NCBI GenBank assembly: GCA_015231375.1
Contig: JADGBT010000004.1
Span: 1-64,000 of the forward strand
Length of the DNA: 64,000 bases
Direction: 5' to 3'
Source of the DNA: Magnetococcales bacterium
GTDB lineage: Bacteria > Pseudomonadota > Magnetococcia > Magnetococcales > Magnetaquicoccaceae
Part shown: positions 18,763 to 26,747 of the stretch, one piece after another
Layout: every line of letters begins with the position of its first letter
How positions within the stretch are numbered: the stretch's first letter is position 1
Program-made: the position numbers and the translations under genes
Notes under the pieces: generated by a model
Told to the model about the DNA's origin: nothing
Seen by the model: the letters and a program-made list of their open reading frames with translations, nothing else
Database searches by the model: none

Positions 18763-19437
18763 ATGGACGCTTTGACTCTGGACGGCTTCACCCTGTTTCA
18801 CCATTTGGACGCCCTGCGCCAGTGGGAACTGGATCAACCCTTCGCGCCGCTGCTGGTGGAGATCCATCCGCTTGCGCCCAACCCGAAGGATCCCCCCCTG
18901 CCCGGAGCACACTACTTGAATCTCATCCGGGAGTTGGGCGCGCTGGGGATCGGCAGTGTGCTGATCGCCGGACCCGGAGAGCCGTTGCACCATCCCGACA
19001 CCCTGGAGGCGTTGCGCCTGGGGAGCGAACGCGGTCTGCGCATGACCCTGCTCACCGCCTCGGACCCCTGGCGCCGATTGGAGGAGTCACAACGTCCCAC
19101 CGGCATCCGGGTGCTGTTCCGGGAGCGTCTGCCCGCTCCGACGACACCCGAACCTCGGGAGTATGCCCGCTGCCTGGGTCTGCCGTTCATCGCCTTGGTG
19201 ACCGCCGACGCCAAGGTGCGAAGCTGCTCGGATCCCGGCGCCGGACCGGAATCGATCTGCGGCGACTTGAACCAGGAGACGTTCGCCACCCTGTGGCCCG
19301 CAGCCCAACCCCTGCGCATCCGTCTGAGCTGGGAGCAGGATCCCCGCACGGCCTGCCCTCCCACCTGTCGTCATCACGGCATCAACCGGGTGTTGTGGCG
19401 TCATCTGCACCCGCCGGAACATGTGGCTTTTATTTGA
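18763..19437 (+). CDS. Degenerate radical-SAM paralogue lacking the cluster cysteines
   Basis: 224 residues, clearly related to the preceding radical SAM protein. APLLVEIHP aligns with PPILVEVSP, GSVLIAGPGEPL with KSLFYSGEGEPL, and CPPTCRHHGINRVLW with CMPNCRLHEINRFLW. The CxxxCxxC motif is absent, replaced by a Pro-rich stretch (HPLAPNPKDPP), and about half of the barrel is missing, while several C-terminal SPASM-like Cys remain. It therefore cannot bind the SAM cluster in the usual way. It may be an accessory or scaffolding subunit of the neighbour, or decaying. The intact frame of 224 codons and conserved blocks argue against plain decay. Confidence 0.75.
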   Translation: MDALTLDGFTLFHHLDALRQWELDQPFAPLLVEIHPLAPNPKDPPLPGAHYLNLIRELGALGIGSVLIAGPGEPLHHPDTLEALRLGSERGLRMTLLTASDPWRRLEESQRPTGIRVLFRERLPAPTTPEPREYARCLGLPFIALVTADAKVRSCSDPGAGPESICGDLNQETFATLWPAAQPLRIRLSWEQDPRTACPPTCRHHGINRVLWRHLHPPEHVAFI

Positions 19438-19469
19438 ACATTATCGTGATCTTTGTATAATCAGAACCG

Positions 19470-19517
19470 TGGGGAGTTCGTCCCCAAACCCCTACCGGGG
19501 ACCGTGCCGGTCCCCGG
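19470..19517. repeat. REP-like double hairpin
   Basis: Two adjacent palindromes: GGGGA-GTTCG-TCCCC (19471-19485) and CCGGGGACC-GTGCC-GGTCCCCGG (19495-19517, perfect 9-bp stem), followed by ACCCCTGCAATAGG. The module resembles each arm of the larger element at 32205-32345. It separates the radical SAM paralogue from the HAD gene and may act as a partial terminator or RNA-stabilising stem. Confidence 0.65.
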
Positions 19518-19562
19518 ACCCCTGCAATAGGAAAGAATCATTCGGGTGGAAAGAGGGTCCAC

Positions 19563-20192
19563 GTGCGCATCGGGATTGATTTCGACAACACCCTGACCGA
19601 CATGGATACCCTGCTGACCCGACTGGTGCGGGAACAGGGATGGTTCGACGCCGACGCGCCATGTCCGACCGACAAAAACACCATCCGCCAACGCATACGC
19701 GCTCTGGACGATGGCGAAAGCAAATGGCAACATCTTCAGGCCGCCCTGTATGGTCCCTGGTTGCACGCCGCGCCCTTGCGGGCCGGGGCCGGATCGTTTC
19801 TGCTGCGGGCCAAAGAGCGTCGCGCGACCGTCTTCATCGTCAGCCACAAAACCCGTTTCGCCCGCCAAGACCAAGCCCAACGCCACGATCTGCGCCTCCT
19901 GGCCACGGCGTGGATGACCCGGCAGGGACTCTTCGACCCGCACCGCTTCGCCGTGAACCCGGAGCATCTGCACTTCGCCGACACCCGCGCCGAAAAAGCC
20001 GAACGGATCGCGCAGTTGCGCTGTGATCACTTCATCGACGATCTGCCGGAACTGTTCGCCGAGCCGGAATTTCCCGCCACGACCAACCGACTGCTCCTGG
20101 ATCCGACCGGCGCCCATGGTCACGACTTCGACCATCCGGTGTTCGCCTCCTGGAACGCCCTCGAAGCCGCGCTGCTGGGATCCCCGCCATGA
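19563..20192 (+). CDS. HAD-superfamily phosphatase-like protein
   Basis: 209 residues. HAD motif I is at the N-terminus as DFDNTLTD (nucleophile Asp6, acid/base Asp8). A cap-like helical insert follows, motif II is probably FIVSHK, and the acidic motif IV is HFIDDLPE. The fold suggests a small-molecule phosphatase, plausibly removing phosphate from a sugar intermediate of this cluster. The start is a GTG with GAGGG five bases upstream. Its stop overlaps the start of the kinase-like gene (ATGA), so the two are translationally coupled. Confidence 0.78.
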   Translation: MRIGIDFDNTLTDMDTLLTRLVREQGWFDADAPCPTDKNTIRQRIRALDDGESKWQHLQAALYGPWLHAAPLRAGAGSFLLRAKERRATVFIVSHKTRFARQDQAQRHDLRLLATAWMTRQGLFDPHRFAVNPEHLHFADTRAEKAERIAQLRCDHFIDDLPELFAEPEFPATTNRLLLDPTGAHGHDFDHPVFASWNALEAALLGSPP

Positions 20193-21214
20193 CCCCCGGA
20201 CTGCCCCGCGTTGCCGTGGAACAGTTGCTCAAAGAGCCGCTGCTGACCTGGGAGCCGATCCGGCGCGGGGGCAACAACCGGCTGTATCGCATCACCACCC
20301 CGACGCGCACCCTGGCGCTCAAACACCACACCCGCCAGCCGGAAGATCCACGGGACCGCCAGAAGACCGAACGCGTCGCCCTGACCTTTTTCGCCGACCA
20401 TCCCCCGCTGCCCATCCCCCGTCTGGTGGCCTGGGAGGAGGCATCCGGACTCACAGCGCTGGAGTGGATCGACGGCGAACAGATCCAGACCCCCTCCACC
20501 GACGACCTGGATCAGGCCTTGGCGTTCATCGCGGCCCTGGCGGCTCTGGGGGAGGCGCCGGGAACCGAGGCCATTCCTCCGGCCTCCGGGGCGTGTCTGT
20601 CTCCGGGGATGCTGCTGCGTCAGGTGCATGCCCGGACTGAACGCCTGCGACAAGCCGCCGCCGACTCCCATCCCGAACTGGAAGCCTGGATGCGGGGTCG
20701 GTTTCTGCCTGCCATGACCCGCATTCTCGACCGCTCGATCACGGCTTTCAAACGCCACGGCCTGGAGAGCGAAGCGGAACGGCCCCGCGCCTGTCGGCTG
20801 TTGAGCCCATCGGATTTCGGATTTCACAACGCCCTGCGCCAGGCGGATGGACGCCTTGTCTTTCTGGATTTTGAATATTTCGGCTGGGACGATCCGGTCA
20901 AGCTGAGTTGGGACTTTCAGATGCATCCAGGAATGAATCTTGCTATGCATTGTGCCCGGTCGGGTGCGGACCTGGGCGCGCGTTTTGCCGCCGGCATGCA
21001 ACGGCTGTATGGCGCGGATGACACCTTCGCCCTGCGCCACGCCCTTTACCGCCCCCTGATCGGGCTGTGCTGGTGCATGATCGTGTTGAACGAATTCGCC
21101 CGCGACGGCTGGGAACGACGCGCCCTGGCCACAGGCGAAACCGACCCGGATCAGGTCTGCGCCCGTCAACTGGCCAAGGCCACGGCCCTGCTGGACACTT
21201 TGGAGCCTCTTTAA
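20189..21214 (+). CDS. APH/choline kinase-like phosphotransferase
   Basis: 341 residues. A protein-kinase-like N-lobe (RRGGNNRLYRI, LALKHH with the ATP-binding Lys) precedes a C-lobe whose catalytic loop reads LSPSDFGFHNAL and whose metal-binding motif is VFLDFEYFGWDDP. This is the aminoglycoside/choline/thiamine kinase family pattern, with Ser in place of the common His of the HxDxxxxN loop (SPSDFGFHN). In a polysaccharide locus a sugar or aminoalcohol kinase is more likely than drug resistance. It overlaps the HAD gene by ATGA and lies just upstream of the transketolase genes. Confidence 0.78.
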   Translation: MTPGLPRVAVEQLLKEPLLTWEPIRRGGNNRLYRITTPTRTLALKHHTRQPEDPRDRQKTERVALTFFADHPPLPIPRLVAWEEASGLTALEWIDGEQIQTPSTDDLDQALAFIAALAALGEAPGTEAIPPASGACLSPGMLLRQVHARTERLRQAAADSHPELEAWMRGRFLPAMTRILDRSITAFKRHGLESEAERPRACRLLSPSDFGFHNALRQADGRLVFLDFEYFGWDDPVKLSWDFQMHPGMNLAMHCARSGADLGARFAAGMQRLYGADDTFALRHALYRPLIGLCWCMIVLNEFARDGWERRALATGETDPDQVCARQLAKATALLDTLEPL

Positions 21215-21217
21215 AAA

Positions 21218-22060
21218 ATGCGTGATTCCACCCCTCTCCTTTCCAAGCCTCCCATGCTCCTGGACGAACGCTCCCGCCGGTTGCGTCTGCTGGTGTTGCG
21301 GGCCATGGAACAAGGCGGTCGAGGCCATCCCGGCCCGGCGCTCTCCCTGATCGAGATCCTGCGGGTGCTCTACGACGACATTCTGCGTTACCGTCCCGAT
21401 CAGCCGCAGTGGCCGGAGCGGGACCGCTGCATTTTAAGCAAGGGTCACGGCTGTCTGGCCCTTTACGCCCTGCTGGCCGACAAGGGATTCTTTCCCGTGG
21501 AAGCCCTGGACACCTTCTGCCGTTTCGACTCCTTTCTGGGCGGGCATCCGGAACGGGGCAAAATTCCAGGAGTGGAGGCCTCCACCGGTTCTTTGGGACA
21601 TGGCCTGTCCATCGGCGTGGGTCAAGCGCTGGCGGCCCGGTTGCAGGCACGCTCCCACCGGGTGGTGGTGGTCATGGGAGACGGGGAGATCAACGAAGGC
21701 TCGGTGTGGGAGGCGGCCATGACCGCAACCAAACACCGGCTCGACGCCCTGACCGCCGTGGTGGATTACAACAAGATGCAATCCTACGGCCCGACGCGCG
21801 AGGTGCTGGATCTGGAACCCCTGGTCGACAAATGGCGCGCCTTTGGCTTCACCACCCGGGAGGTGGACGGGCACGATGTCGCCGCCTTGCGCACCACCTT
21901 GTCCACGCCCCCCGAACCCGGACGGCCCACGGCCATCATCGCCCACACGGTCAAGGGCAAAGGCATTCCGGAAGCCGAACACAACCCGGAGTGGCATCAT
22001 AAATCCCGCATCCCCGCCCCCCTGTTTTCCGCCATGCGGCAGGCACTGGAGACCCCCTGA
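21218..22060 (+). CDS. Transketolase-like N-terminal (TPP-binding) subunit
   Basis: 280 residues, equal to the N-terminal third of transketolase. It contains GGRGHPGPALS, the SKGHG motif, GSLGHGLS, and the thiamine diphosphate-binding signature GDGEINEGSVWEA ending in VVDYN. Split transketolases of this type pair with a separate Pyr/C-terminal subunit, which is the next gene. In a surface-sugar locus the pair presumably transfers a ketol unit to build or shorten an unusual sugar, rather than serve central metabolism. The ATG has GGAG only at a long distance; a Met 12 codons later is an alternative. Confidence 0.88.
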   Translation: MRDSTPLLSKPPMLLDERSRRLRLLVLRAMEQGGRGHPGPALSLIEILRVLYDDILRYRPDQPQWPERDRCILSKGHGCLALYALLADKGFFPVEALDTFCRFDSFLGGHPERGKIPGVEASTGSLGHGLSIGVGQALAARLQARSHRVVVVMGDGEINEGSVWEAAMTATKHRLDALTAVVDYNKMQSYGPTREVLDLEPLVDKWRAFGFTTREVDGHDVAALRTTLSTPPEPGRPTAIIAHTVKGKGIPEAEHNPEWHHKSRIPAPLFSAMRQALETP

Positions 22061-22061
22061 C

Positions 22062-23006
22062 ATGCGCAAAAGCTCTCTTGACGCGGTATTCCAGCTCGCG
22101 CAGCAAGACGAACGGGTGATCTTTCTGGGGTCCGACCTGGGGGTCGGCACGCTGCAAGCCTTTCGGGACACCTTCCCGGAACGGTTTTTCATGGAGGGAA
22201 TCGCCGAACAAAACCTGATCGGCATGGCGGCGGGACTGGCCATGGAAGGATTCATTCCCTATGTCAACACCATCGCCAGTTTCCTCACCCGGCGCTGTCT
22301 GGAGCAGATCACCATCGATGTCTGTCTGCACCATCTGCCGGTGCGGCTGATCGGCAATGGCGGCGGTCTGGTCTACGCCCCTTTGGGGCCGACCCATCTG
22401 GCCACCGACGATCTGGCCTTGATGCGCGCCCAGCCCCACATGACCGTGCTCGCCCCCTGCGACGCCCTCCAGATGCGCGCCTGCATGGCCCAGACCCTGC
22501 ACCATCCCGGCCCGATCTACATCCGTCTGGCCAAGGGGGGGGACCGGGTGGTCTTTCCGGAAACGATGCCGGTGACCCTGGGCCAGGGGATCACCTTGCG
22601 CCCCGGAGACCAGGCGCTCCTGATCACCACCGGGGTGATGGCGCAACGGGCCTTGGAGGCCGCCTTGATCCTGGAACAACACCACATCTCCTGCGGCGTG
22701 GCGCATCTGCACACGGTCAAGCCACTGGACGACACCCTGATCTGCAACGCGGCCCGGACCTTTCCCCTGCTGGTCACCCTGGAAGAACACTCCTTAGTGG
22801 GCGGTCTGGGGTCGGCGGTGGCGGAACGGCTGGCGGATCAGGGGCCCTATCCCGGTCCACGCCTGTTGCGGCTGGGACTGCCGGACTGTTTCCCCCATCA
22901 CTACGGCTCGCAAGAGGCCCATCTGGCGGCGTTGGGCCTGGATGCGGAATCCATCGCCCGACGGGTCGCCCTGGCCCTGGACACCGGGATCGGAAGTCAA
23001 CCATGA
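22062..23006 (+). CDS. Transketolase-like C-terminal subunit
   Basis: 314 residues covering the pyrimidine-binding and C-terminal domains. The cofactor-activating Glu is in FMEGIAEQN near residue 45, followed by GLAMEGFIPYVNTIASF and a C-terminal Rossmann-like domain (LLITTGVMAQRALEAA, LVTLEEHS). It starts one base after the stop of the N-terminal subunit, consistent with an equimolar heterodimer, and its stop overlaps the start of the second radical SAM gene. Close relatives act as 1-deoxyxylulose 5-phosphate synthase or transketolase; the split architecture favours transketolase chemistry. Confidence 0.88.
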   Translation: MRKSSLDAVFQLAQQDERVIFLGSDLGVGTLQAFRDTFPERFFMEGIAEQNLIGMAAGLAMEGFIPYVNTIASFLTRRCLEQITIDVCLHHLPVRLIGNGGGLVYAPLGPTHLATDDLALMRAQPHMTVLAPCDALQMRACMAQTLHHPGPIYIRLAKGGDRVVFPETMPVTLGQGITLRPGDQALLITTGVMAQRALEAALILEQHHISCGVAHLHTVKPLDDTLICNAARTFPLLVTLEEHSLVGGLGSAVAERLADQGPYPGPRLLRLGLPDCFPHHYGSQEAHLAALGLDAESIARRVALALDTGIGSQP

Positions 23007-24067
23007 GCGTCTTGTACAGCAATCTGAAATTCTTGCGCTTCCAGGAACATCTGGCCGCCGTGAAGGAACGGCGGGTGGTGGCTCCGGTCCATGTGCGCAT
23101 CAAGCCCACCAACCGCTGCAACCACAACTGCTGGTACTGCGCCTACAAGGTGGACAACCTCGCTCTGGGCGAGGAGATGGTGGAATCCGACGCCATTCCG
23201 CCGGAAAAGATGTTCGATCTGGTCGAGGAGTTCATCACCCTGGGGGTCAAGGCGATCACCTTTTCCGGCGGGGGGGAGCCGCTGCTCTACAAACCGCTGC
23301 CCGAGGTAGTGGAACGACTGGCCGCCGGGGGCATCCGGGTGGCCACCCTCACCAACGGCGCCAATCTCAAGGGACGCATGGCCGATGCCCTGGCCCGGCA
23401 CGCCACCTGGGTGCGCATCTCCATGGACGGCTGGGACGACGCCAGTTACGCCAAGGCCAGAGGACTCAAAGGGGATCCCTTCACCCAACTGCTGGACAAC
23501 ATCGCCGCCTTCACGGCCCGAGACACCCGCTGTGTGCTGGGGGTGAGTTTCATCGTCACCGAAGAAAACCATCTCCATCTGCCCCAGGTATGCGCCCTGC
23601 TCAAGGAGGCCGGAGCCAATCACGTCAAGCTCTCCGGCGTGGTGGTGGCCAACGACGGCGCTGGCAACAACCGCTATCACGCCGATTTCTCCCGTCAGGT
23701 CCAAGAGCAAATCCGCGCGGCCCAGACCCTGAACGACCACCGTTTCAGCCTCATCAACCACTACCACGAACTGGAAGAGCGCTTTGACAAAGCCTATACT
23801 TTCTGTCCATTCTTGCCGTTTCTCACCGTGATCGGCGCGGATTGTCAGGTCTACACCTGTCAGGACAAGGCCTACCGCGCCAGCGGACGCCTCGGCTCCA
23901 TCCGGAAGCGCACCTTTACCGACTTCTGGTTTTCCGCCGAGAACCGCCAGCGGCTGTTCGGCCTGAATCCCGCGCAAGAGTGCGGCCATCATTGCGTGGC
24001 CCATGGCAAGAATCTGGCGATTCTGGATTATCTGTCCATCGACCCGGAACACGGGTGGTTCGTCTAA
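23003..24067 (+). CDS. Radical SAM/SPASM enzyme 2 in sugar locus
   Basis: 354 residues. The SAM-cluster motif is CNHNCWYC near residue 40, followed by SGGGEPL, TNGAN and SMDGWDDASY, typical of the MoaA/PqqE-like branch. A C-terminal Cys-rich part (FCPFLPF, VYTCQDKAY, ECGHHC) fits a SPASM auxiliary cluster. It is only distantly similar to the enzyme at 17687 but shares the layout PTN-cluster-GEPL-LPF-VY.C, so both belong to one broad family. Overlap with the transketolase C subunit and a GTG methyltransferase close behind tie it into the same operon. Substrate unknown. Confidence 0.85.
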   Translation: MSVLYSNLKFLRFQEHLAAVKERRVVAPVHVRIKPTNRCNHNCWYCAYKVDNLALGEEMVESDAIPPEKMFDLVEEFITLGVKAITFSGGGEPLLYKPLPEVVERLAAGGIRVATLTNGANLKGRMADALARHATWVRISMDGWDDASYAKARGLKGDPFTQLLDNIAAFTARDTRCVLGVSFIVTEENHLHLPQVCALLKEAGANHVKLSGVVVANDGAGNNRYHADFSRQVQEQIRAAQTLNDHRFSLINHYHELEERFDKAYTFCPFLPFLTVIGADCQVYTCQDKAYRASGRLGSIRKRTFTDFWFSAENRQRLFGLNPAQECGHHCVAHGKNLAILDYLSIDPEHGWFV

Positions 24068-24115
24068 GAAAAACCTGATCATCAACCGTCTGCTTGTGGA
24101 GCGTCAACGTCAACC

Positions 24116-24778
24116 GTGGCCATTCAGAACTTCATCACGCCGCTGCACACCCGCGCCCAAAGGGATTATGTGGCGCGGGTGGTGGAACACGACAAGGCCG
24201 CATGCGCCACCATCGCCAAACAGTGGGGCGCGGAGTACTGGGATGGTCCCCGCCAGTATGGCTATGGGGGCTACCGCTACGATGGCCGCTGGCTGCCGGT
24301 GGCCCAACGCATGGCCGCCCACTACGGACTCACCCCGGAAAGCCGGGTGCTGGATGTGGGATGCGGCAAGGGTCATCTGTTGTATGAATTCACCCGCGCC
24401 GTGCCCGGCATCGCCGTGGCCGGGCTGGATCTCTCGCCCTACGCCCTCAAGCACGCCAAACCGGAACTCACACCCCATCTGACCCTGGGCAACGCCACGG
24501 CCCTGCCCTATGCGGATCACAGCTTCGATCTGGTCTTCTCCCTCACCACCTTGCACAATCTCTACGCCCCTCAGCTTGATCAAGCCCTGCGGGAGATTCA
24601 GCGGGTGGGCAGACAACACAAGCTGATCGTGGTGGAGTCCTACCGCAACGAACGGGAAAAGGCCAATCTGCTCTACTGGCAATTGACCTGCGAAAGCTTT
24701 TTCACCCCGGAGGAGTGGCAATGGTGGTTCGACCGGTGCGGTTATGACGGCGACGCCGAATTCATCTATTTCGAGTAG
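24116..24778 (+). CDS. Class I SAM-dependent methyltransferase
   Basis: 220 residues. The Rossmann methyltransferase core has motif I VLDVGCGKGHLL, an acidic residue in GLDLSPYALK, and the later FDLVFSLTTLHN, as in UbiE/COQ5-like (Methyltransf_11) enzymes. The start is GTG with no close ribosome site; no better codon is present. It sits between the second radical SAM gene and the RmlD-like reductase, and probably methylates the sugar or precursor made by this cluster. Confidence 0.82.
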   Translation: MAIQNFITPLHTRAQRDYVARVVEHDKAACATIAKQWGAEYWDGPRQYGYGGYRYDGRWLPVAQRMAAHYGLTPESRVLDVGCGKGHLLYEFTRAVPGIAVAGLDLSPYALKHAKPELTPHLTLGNATALPYADHSFDLVFSLTTLHNLYAPQLDQALREIQRVGRQHKLIVVESYRNEREKANLLYWQLTCESFFTPEEWQWWFDRCGYDGDAEFIYFE

Positions 24779-24781
24779 ATC

Positions 24782-25699
24782 ATGTCCAAAAAAATCCTGA
24801 TTGTCGGCGGTTCGGGCTACATCGGACGCCAACTGTTCGCCCGGCTGGGCCATGAACGGGCCGTGGCCACCCATCACGCCCATCCGTTTCCCGGCAGCGT
24901 GGCCTTCGATCCGCTCACCACCCATCCCGAAGAGTGGCTGGCGGCCCATGGTCCTTTTTCCACCGCCATTCTCCTGATGGGGGCCACCCGGGTGGATGCC
25001 TGCTCGAAAGATCCCGCCGGCACGGACCCCATCAACATCCACGCGGTGCAATCCGTGATCCGGGCCTGTCTGCAACAGGGCATCCATCCCCTGTTCACCT
25101 CCTCGGACGTGGTGTTCGACGGTCACAAAGGCCACTACGACGAGTCCAACCCGCCGGCCCCCCTGGTGCAGTATGGCCGTCAGAAACACCACATCGAACA
25201 ATTCCTGCACGCCACCGACGCGCCCCACACCCTGATCCGTCTGCCCAAGGTCTACGACAGCGATCCGCAAGGATCCTCCCTGCTGGCCCACTGGTGGCAG
25301 GCCATCCAGCGCCGCACCCCCATCCGCAGCGCCACGGACCGGATCTTCTCCCCGGTGCGGGTGGAAGATGTGATCGAAGGCATGATCACGCTCACACAAT
25401 CGGGCCAAAGCGGCACCTGGCATCTGGGAGGACCGGTGGCGGTGTCGATGGCCGGGCTGTTCGAACTGTTCGCCGCGCGGCTGCGAGAGGCCGATCCCGC
25501 CATGCCGGACCCGGATCATACGACATGCGGCATCAACGATCTGGGATTCCAGGAGCGCTGGCCCTTGGACATCTCCTTGAATTCGGACCGCTGGATCCAG
25601 ACCACCGGCATCGCCCCCCAGACCCCGGACGCGGTGGTGGATGCGTTTATCGCACGCTTGAGATTGCCTTTTGAGAGCCAATGCGGTAAATCTGCCTGA
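24782..25699 (+). CDS. RmlD-like NAD(P)-dependent sugar reductase
   Basis: 305 residues, extended short-chain dehydrogenase. The nucleotide-binding motif is ILIVGGSGYIGRQL, a Ser-containing TSSDVVFDG strand follows, and the catalytic Tyr-Lys pair is YGRQK. The order matches the dTDP-4-dehydrorhamnose reductase branch, as does VFDGHKGHYDE. Another, more canonical RmlD is at 38421, and no rmlA, rmlB or rmlC is present here, so this copy probably reduces a different keto-sugar. Confidence 0.82.
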   Translation: MSKKILIVGGSGYIGRQLFARLGHERAVATHHAHPFPGSVAFDPLTTHPEEWLAAHGPFSTAILLMGATRVDACSKDPAGTDPINIHAVQSVIRACLQQGIHPLFTSSDVVFDGHKGHYDESNPPAPLVQYGRQKHHIEQFLHATDAPHTLIRLPKVYDSDPQGSSLLAHWWQAIQRRTPIRSATDRIFSPVRVEDVIEGMITLTQSGQSGTWHLGGPVAVSMAGLFELFAARLREADPAMPDPDHTTCGINDLGFQERWPLDISLNSDRWIQTTGIAPQTPDAVVDAFIARLRLPFESQCGKSA

Positions 25700-25763
25700 G
25701 CGAAAACCATCCACGGGTCCACCACTCTTTCATCCATCCTCGACGCACGCGGCGGCCAACACC

Positions 25764-26681
25764 ATGACACCCACCCAACCATCCGCACCCCCGCTTCCGG
25801 CCCTGCCCACACCCAACCAGCCGATCGAAGCGCAACCTTTAACCCTGGATGATCTGCTGCGCAACCTCTTGAACCAAAAATGGGTGATACTGGCGGCAAC
25901 CCTGCTCTGCCTCGTCGCCACCTTGACTTATGCCTTGATCACTCCCCGTCTCTACCAGTCCGAGATCCTGCTGGAACCCGTCAGCGAGGATGGCAAAAAA
26001 GGGGGAGGCACTCTGGCGCAACTGGGCGGATTGGCCGCCATGGCCGGCCTGAGCATGGGATCCGGAGACACCTCCAAAGAGGCGGCCCTGGCCAAACTCA
26101 AATCCCGGATCTTCATCGGGGAGTTCATCCAGGACGAAAAGCTGCTGCCCGTTTTGTTCAGCGACCAGTGGGACGCCTCCAAACAGGAGTGGCACGACTC
26201 CACCCGGCCACCCACCCTGTTCAAGGGCGTCACCTTATTCAAGACCCAAATTCTCAAGATCAGCGAAGAGAAAAAATCCGGACTGATCACCCTGTCCGTC
26301 GAATGGACCGATCGCGAACAGACCGCCCGCTGGGCCAACCTGCTGGTGGAGCGGATCAACCTGTATCTGCGCACCCTGGCTATCGAGGACACCAAACGCA
26401 ACATGGAGTACCTCAACAAGGAGTTGGCCAAAACCACCATCGTGGAACTCAAACAGGTGATCGCCTCGCTGCTGGAAAACCAGATCAAAAAAGTGATGCT
26501 GGCCAATCGACATCACGAATACGCCTTCAAGGTGCTGGATCCGGCCGTGGTGCCAGAACTGCCAATCTGGCCCAAACGGACCCAGATCGTGTTGATCGGC
26601 GTCATGGGAGGCATTCTGCTGGGCATTCTGCTCGCCTTCGTGCGCATCAGTCTGCAAAACCGAAAAAAGATCGCCCTGTAA
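25764..26681 (+). CDS. Wzz-type chain-length determinant
   Basis: 305 residues from an ATG that follows a Pro-rich lead. Two membrane helices flank the periplasmic region: VILAATLLCLVATLTYALI near the N-terminus and IVLIGVMGGILLGILLAFV at the C-terminus, the latter preceded by the Pro-rich PELPIWPKR typical of polysaccharide co-polymerases. No tyrosine kinase domain is attached. It would control the modal length of a Wzy-polymerised chain. The ribosome site is weak, and the frame is open upstream into the previous gene. Confidence 0.85.
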   Translation: MTPTQPSAPPLPALPTPNQPIEAQPLTLDDLLRNLLNQKWVILAATLLCLVATLTYALITPRLYQSEILLEPVSEDGKKGGGTLAQLGGLAAMAGLSMGSGDTSKEAALAKLKSRIFIGEFIQDEKLLPVLFSDQWDASKQEWHDSTRPPTLFKGVTLFKTQILKISEEKKSGLITLSVEWTDREQTARWANLLVERINLYLRTLAIEDTKRNMEYLNKELAKTTIVELKQVIASLLENQIKKVMLANRHHEYAFKVLDPAVVPELPIWPKRTQIVLIGVMGGILLGILLAFVRISLQNRKKIAL

Positions 26682-26747
26682 TCCATCGGCCATCTCCGGC
26701 CATCCCCACCCATCCACCTCTCACCCGACCCACAAGGCCCACAGGTC

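Noticed and set aside
20189-21214. Aminoglycoside resistance gene
   Set aside because: Only the broad kinase fold matches; the catalytic loop differs and the operon context is surface-sugar synthesis.
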